From assembly GCF_016126015.1 (NCBI RefSeq), contig NZ_JAEFDB010000011.1, forward strand, positions 1 through 64,000: a DNA stretch of 64,000 nt, in the 5' to 3' direction. Under the pieces are notes generated by a model. That model was not told the origin of the DNA, did no database searches, and saw only the letters and a list, made by a program, of their open reading frames with translations. This DNA comes from Capnocytophaga periodontitidis (GTDB lineage: Bacteria; Bacteroidota; Bacteroidia; Flavobacteriales; Flavobacteriaceae). Of this stretch, positions 61,163 to 64,000 are shown in pieces. The position numbers and the translations under genes are program-made. Each line of letters starts with the position of its first letter. The stretch's first letter is position 1.

Positions 61163-61406
61163 TATAATTTTTGAGTTGGCAGCTTCTAATGCTGATGAGC
61201 AAATCGCTGCACACGAAGTTTTGCATAGTATTGGGTTAGATCATACTTTTGAAAAGAATAGTGATGACTTTATTTATAAAGGGCAACAAACAGATAATGT
61301 GATGGATTATCAGAACAATGGAGTTGCTCTCTATCAATGGCAATGGAAATTAATAAACCCCGCAATAAAAGAAATATTAAATAGAATAATTAATGAGCAA
61401 TTATGA
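61161..61406 (+). pseudogene. Orphan C-terminal fragment of a metzincin effector
   Basis: This piece encodes FELAASNADEQIAAHEVLHSIG and continues to the same stop as the intact effector, with the zinc site and NVMDY. It lacks everything upstream. It differs before the zinc helix (FELAASNADEQI versus YSFCLLNADERT), so it derived from a sister effector allele, not from the intact neighbour. Confidence 0.85.
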
Positions 61407-62161
61407 GAGTATTTTTAGTATTACTATATTTGTATGCTTCCTATGTAATAGCACAACCTAAAAATGAAACGTTTGATTTTAAGCTCGCTAAAGAGCTTGA
61501 ACATAAAAGAGGGGTATTATTGAGAGATATATATATGAAAGAAGGGTGCAGAGTTTATGATATAGATTTTGACAAAGAAGAAGGGGGATATATAGAGGAA
61601 AGTTTGCCCTCCCCTTCTTTTATAACACGCCGTAAAGATTATTATCCGAATGGAAAAATTAAAAGCATCAAGCATTTTATAGGAGAAAATGTACTTATCG
61701 GAAAATCTGTTTATTACAATAAAAAAGGCGTTAAAAGAATTGTAGATGAAGATAAGAAATTCAAGAAAATTAAATATCCTTATATTTTACAATTCTTGGA
61801 AAAGAAAGGACATATCAACCTTAAAACTGGAAAAGGTAGAATTGTTGATATTAGAGGAACAAATTATTTTGGATTTCAATTATATTATGTACAAGAAACT
61901 AATGTGTGGAAAGTTGTGATAAAAGATGGTTACCCAGAAGATAAATGTTTAGAGAAATATATAGAATTAGCAAAAAAAGAAAAACAAAAAAAAGAAGAGG
62001 ATAGTCATCTGATAGTTTGTTCAGAAAGAAATTGTGATCTATATTATTTTATAGATGCAATTTCTGGAAAACAGATTTCAAAACAAGAGAACGCAAAAAG
62101 ATATAAAGCAGCATTTGGGGAGAATTATAAAAACCTTGATTATATCTTTACAGAGCCGTGA
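61403..62161 (+). CDS. Exported probable immunity protein, copy 2
   Basis: A 252 aa near-duplicate of the immunity gene at 60380, again starting in an ATGA overlap with the effector fragment. It lacks the internal 30-base repeat of copy 1. Differences cluster in the C-terminal third (YYVQETNVWKVV versus LYVEEMNMWEAI). It may protect against the allele from which the orphan fragments derive. Confidence 0.6.
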   Translation: MRVFLVLLYLYASYVIAQPKNETFDFKLAKELEHKRGVLLRDIYMKEGCRVYDIDFDKEEGGYIEESLPSPSFITRRKDYYPNGKIKSIKHFIGENVLIGKSVYYNKKGVKRIVDEDKKFKKIKYPYILQFLEKKGHINLKTGKGRIVDIRGTNYFGFQLYYVQETNVWKVVIKDGYPEDKCLEKYIELAKKEKQKKEEDSHLIVCSERNCDLYYFIDAISGKQISKQENAKRYKAAFGENYKNLDYIFTEP

Positions 62162-62237
62162 TATAATTTTTGAGTTGGCAGCTTCTAATGCTGATGAGCA
62201 AATCGCTGCACACGAAGTTTTGCCTCGGAAGCCGTAA
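62160..62237 (+). pseudogene. Short metzincin effector fragment
   Basis: Bases identical to 61161-61226 encode DIIFELAASNADEQIAAHEV and then break off inside the zinc motif (HEVLPRKP). It is the remains of a third repeat unit. Confidence 0.85.
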
Positions 62238-62273
62238 GACAATGATGAAAAGATTTAATAGAGAGGAAATGGA

Positions 62274-62440
62274 ATGGGATTGCAAAAATAAAAATAATCA
62301 TATTAGAAAATACACCTGAAGCTAAAATAAAAATAAGAGCTACTATAACCTATCATACAATGAAAAATGAAAAAGGGAAAAAAGCTTGTTCTGATTGGGT
62401 TGTTTATGAAAAACAACTTGCTAAAATAGAGAAAGATTGA
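62274..62440 (+). pseudogene. Remnant of another effector's C-terminus
   Basis: The frame from about 62274 reads GIAKIKIIILENTPEAKIKI...CSDWVVYEKQLAKIEKD and stops at 62440. There is no start codon or recognised motif. It is probably the end of a lost cargo gene that stood before the second vgrG fragment. Confidence 0.4.
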
Positions 62441-62449
62441 TAAAAATAT

Positions 62450-62992
62450 GAAGAGGTATTAGTGGATTTTGAAGGAGGTAATGCTGAGCGTCCTTTTGTG
62501 CTTGGGGCACATTATAACGGTGAGGCAAAGAGTGGATATCACAATGCTGATAACCGTGTAAAGGCGATTCATACCAAAAGTGGACATAAGCTCATCTTTA
62601 CCGAAGATGAGAGCATCCTGCTTACCGATAAGAATGGCAATGTGATTAAGTTGGATACTCAGGGTAAGAATATAGAAATTTCTGCGCCTGAGACTATTAA
62701 TATTACGGCTAAAAACATCAACCTAAAAGCAAGCGATAGTATTGATTTTGATGCTAATGTTAATATCACTGAAACGGCTGGAAAGGCTAAGAGAAGTGAT
62801 ATTGGTGGGGATATGTTTGTGTATGTGAATGGAGCTTTAACTGAGGTGATTGAGGGGGATCTAAATAGCCATTCAAAAGGAGGAAGCCAATATACAGCGA
62901 AAGAGACTATTGTAGATAGTGCTAACAATATGAAAGTAAATTCTGCTACCTCTCTTAAAAAGAAGAGTGGAGAATATAATAATCAAAGCTAA
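62450..62992 (+). pseudogene. VgrG C-terminal fragment
   Basis: This segment repeats the last ~180 codons of vgrG (VDFEGGNAERPFVLG... LKKKSGEYNNQS) with few changes and no N-terminal part. It precedes a new effector gene as the full vgrG precedes the metzincin gene. It marks the boundary of an imported or displaced effector cassette. A short in-frame ATG-less product is unlikely to be functional. Confidence 0.85.
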
Positions 62993-63003
62993 AAGATAAT
63001 ACT

Positions 63004-64000
63004 ATGAGAACAAGAATTGTAAAAGGAACAATGAACATCTCAAGTGATGGAGATATAGAATTTCATACCTTTGGAGGTGATTTAACTTTCAGTGCAGGTG
63101 GTAAAAATGAATGGACAAGTCCTCAAACTATTATAGGGGCTTATGAACCTATTGATGTTGAGAATTTTTTGGAAAAAAAGGATGAAAATAATATGAATTT
63201 TATCATTCATGCTTTTATCTCTAATAATGAAGAATATAGCTTAAACTATAACATTGAATGGAATTTTGAGCCTTTTACTAAGGAACATCGAATAGAAAAT
63301 TTATTCAGTAAATGTACAAAGAATAAGAACGAATTTATGTCTTTTTACAAATCAATTAAACTTAATAATCAAACTTATTACTATCCTGCTATTTTAAGAA
63401 TCATAAATAATCAAGATCAAGAGACAGAAAGGAATACAATTATACCTATCTGTGTAGTATCTAATGACATTAATAAGATCAAAAAAGAGAAAATTTTACT
63501 AGAATATGACAATACCATATTTGATGCTGGATTCACAAATGATGGAAAGAGAATAAATAACACTACTTTTGAATTAAAATATGCATTCAAAAATACAATT
63601 CAAAAGATTAATGATACTGAAATGTTTAATTTAGACACATCAAATAATACAATTATACTACATAATTTTATAATTAAAAGCAAAGCTATTTTTGAAGAAG
63701 AAAAAGAGATAAAATTCTTAAATACTAAAAATAAAGTTGTAGGAGTTATTGTAGTAAAACCTAATAACACAGTAATTAAATCTAAGAGAAAGTTTAAATA
63801 CATTAAAATTGTCAGAACTTCTTTAGAAGATACTGATAGAATTTTAAATAAAAGAGAAATTTTTAATACTCAAGTATATAACAGTAATTATGAACGTATA
63901 AAATCAGAAAATAATAATGAAAATCAGTATCTCAAGGAATTTCATAAAGCTATGGTTGAGACTAGTTATTGTAGGTTAGGTATTGTTTTTTCAGAAGAAT
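63004..64000 (+). CDS. T6SS effector candidate, 3' end beyond window
   Basis: The first 49 residues (MRTRIVKGTMNISSDGDIEF...) match the VgrG-linked metzincin effector; the rest is different. The visible 332 codons are Lys/Asn/Ile-rich with strand-like patterns (IIPICVVSNDIN, NTIILHNFIIKSKAIF), and no catalytic motif is reached before the window ends. It lies 11 bp after the vgrG fragment, the same spacing as at the metzincin gene. It is a variable-tail cargo gene by organisation; the toxin domain is not visible. Confidence 0.65.
   Translation, partial: MRTRIVKGTMNISSDGDIEFHTFGGDLTFSAGGKNEWTSPQTIIGAYEPIDVENFLEKKDENNMNFIIHAFISNNEEYSLNYNIEWNFEPFTKEHRIENLFSKCTKNKNEFMSFYKSIKLNNQTYYYPAILRIINNQDQETERNTIIPICVVSNDINKIKKEKILLEYDNTIFDAGFTNDGKRINNTTFELKYAFKNTIQKINDTEMFNLDTSNNTIILHNFIIKSKAIFEEEKEIKFLNTKNKVVGVIVVKPNNTVIKSKRKFKYIKIVRTSLEDTDRILNKREIFNTQVYNSNYERIKSENNNENQYLKEFHKAMVETSYCRLGIVFSEE

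Noticed and set aside
1-64000. tRNA or rRNA genes
   Set aside because: No cloverleaf with a CCA end or conserved rRNA segments was recognised by eye; a covariance-model search would be decisive.

Overview
The window looks like a chromosomal segment of a low-GC Bacteroidota, most likely a Flavobacteriia close to Capnocytophaga. This is inferred from protein style, from promoters of the -33 TTTG / -7 TAnnTTTG type instead of sigma70 boxes, from the lack of Shine-Dalgarno sequences, and from a Bacteroidota-type (T6SSiii) type VI secretion system. No rRNA, tRNA or CRISPR array was recognised.

Region 1 (about 0.2-12.7 kb, all minus strand) is a tellurite-type (Ter) stress-signalling cluster. It holds three TerD proteins, a TelA protein, a coiled-coil partner, two short TerY-like VWA proteins, and a triad of VWA-zinc ribbon protein, PP2C phosphatase and protein kinase. 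Two exported proteins of unknown role sit inside it. Each terD start is preceded, at exactly 21 nt, by an AT-rich palindrome. A MITE-like repeat lies between terD and the VWA genes.

Region 2 (12.7-24 kb) is mostly housekeeping: formate-tetrahydrofolate ligase, a lactonase-fold protein, an aromatic amino acid lyase homologue that lacks the MIO triad, a membrane protein, apolipoprotein N-acyltransferase, three small membrane proteins and a Ca2+-type P-ATPase with a clear terminator.

Region 3 (24-32.2 kb) is accessory DNA: a HicAB toxin-antitoxin pair, a SUKH immunity-like gene, a TPM-domain protein, an orphan immunity-like protein, a decayed IS5-like element, a large effector with an amidase-like tail and two tandem lipoprotein immunity genes, and the debris of an ICE helicase/methylase gene.

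Region 4 (32.2-64 kb) is the T6SS in three transcription units. Each is preceded by the same operator-like repeat (two CCTATATA-like boxes 11 bp apart, then an inverted CGTATATAGG-like arm). Unit A: PKD membrane protein (TssP candidate), PAAR-like protein, L,D-transpeptidase-like effector, lipoprotein, ClpV, second PAAR-like protein, second effector and membrane immunity candidate. Unit B: lipoprotein with a dead NlpC/P60 domain (TssQ candidate), TssG, TssN, LysM protein, scaffold effector with a DUF5675-like tail, duplicated immunity genes, TssK, TssO, two unknown proteins, TssE and TssF. Unit C: TssB, TssC, three Hcp proteins, VgrG, metzincin effector, duplicated immunity genes, broken effector pieces, a second VgrG 3' end and a new effector that runs off the window.

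The cargo shows three kinds of shared N-terminal module (VgrG-linked, PAAR-linked and a large beta-rich scaffold) joined to different C-terminal toxin domains. At three separate places the immunity gene has been duplicated in tandem with a scar of neighbouring DNA. The locus therefore looks like an actively recombining effector-immunity exchange site on a former mobile element.
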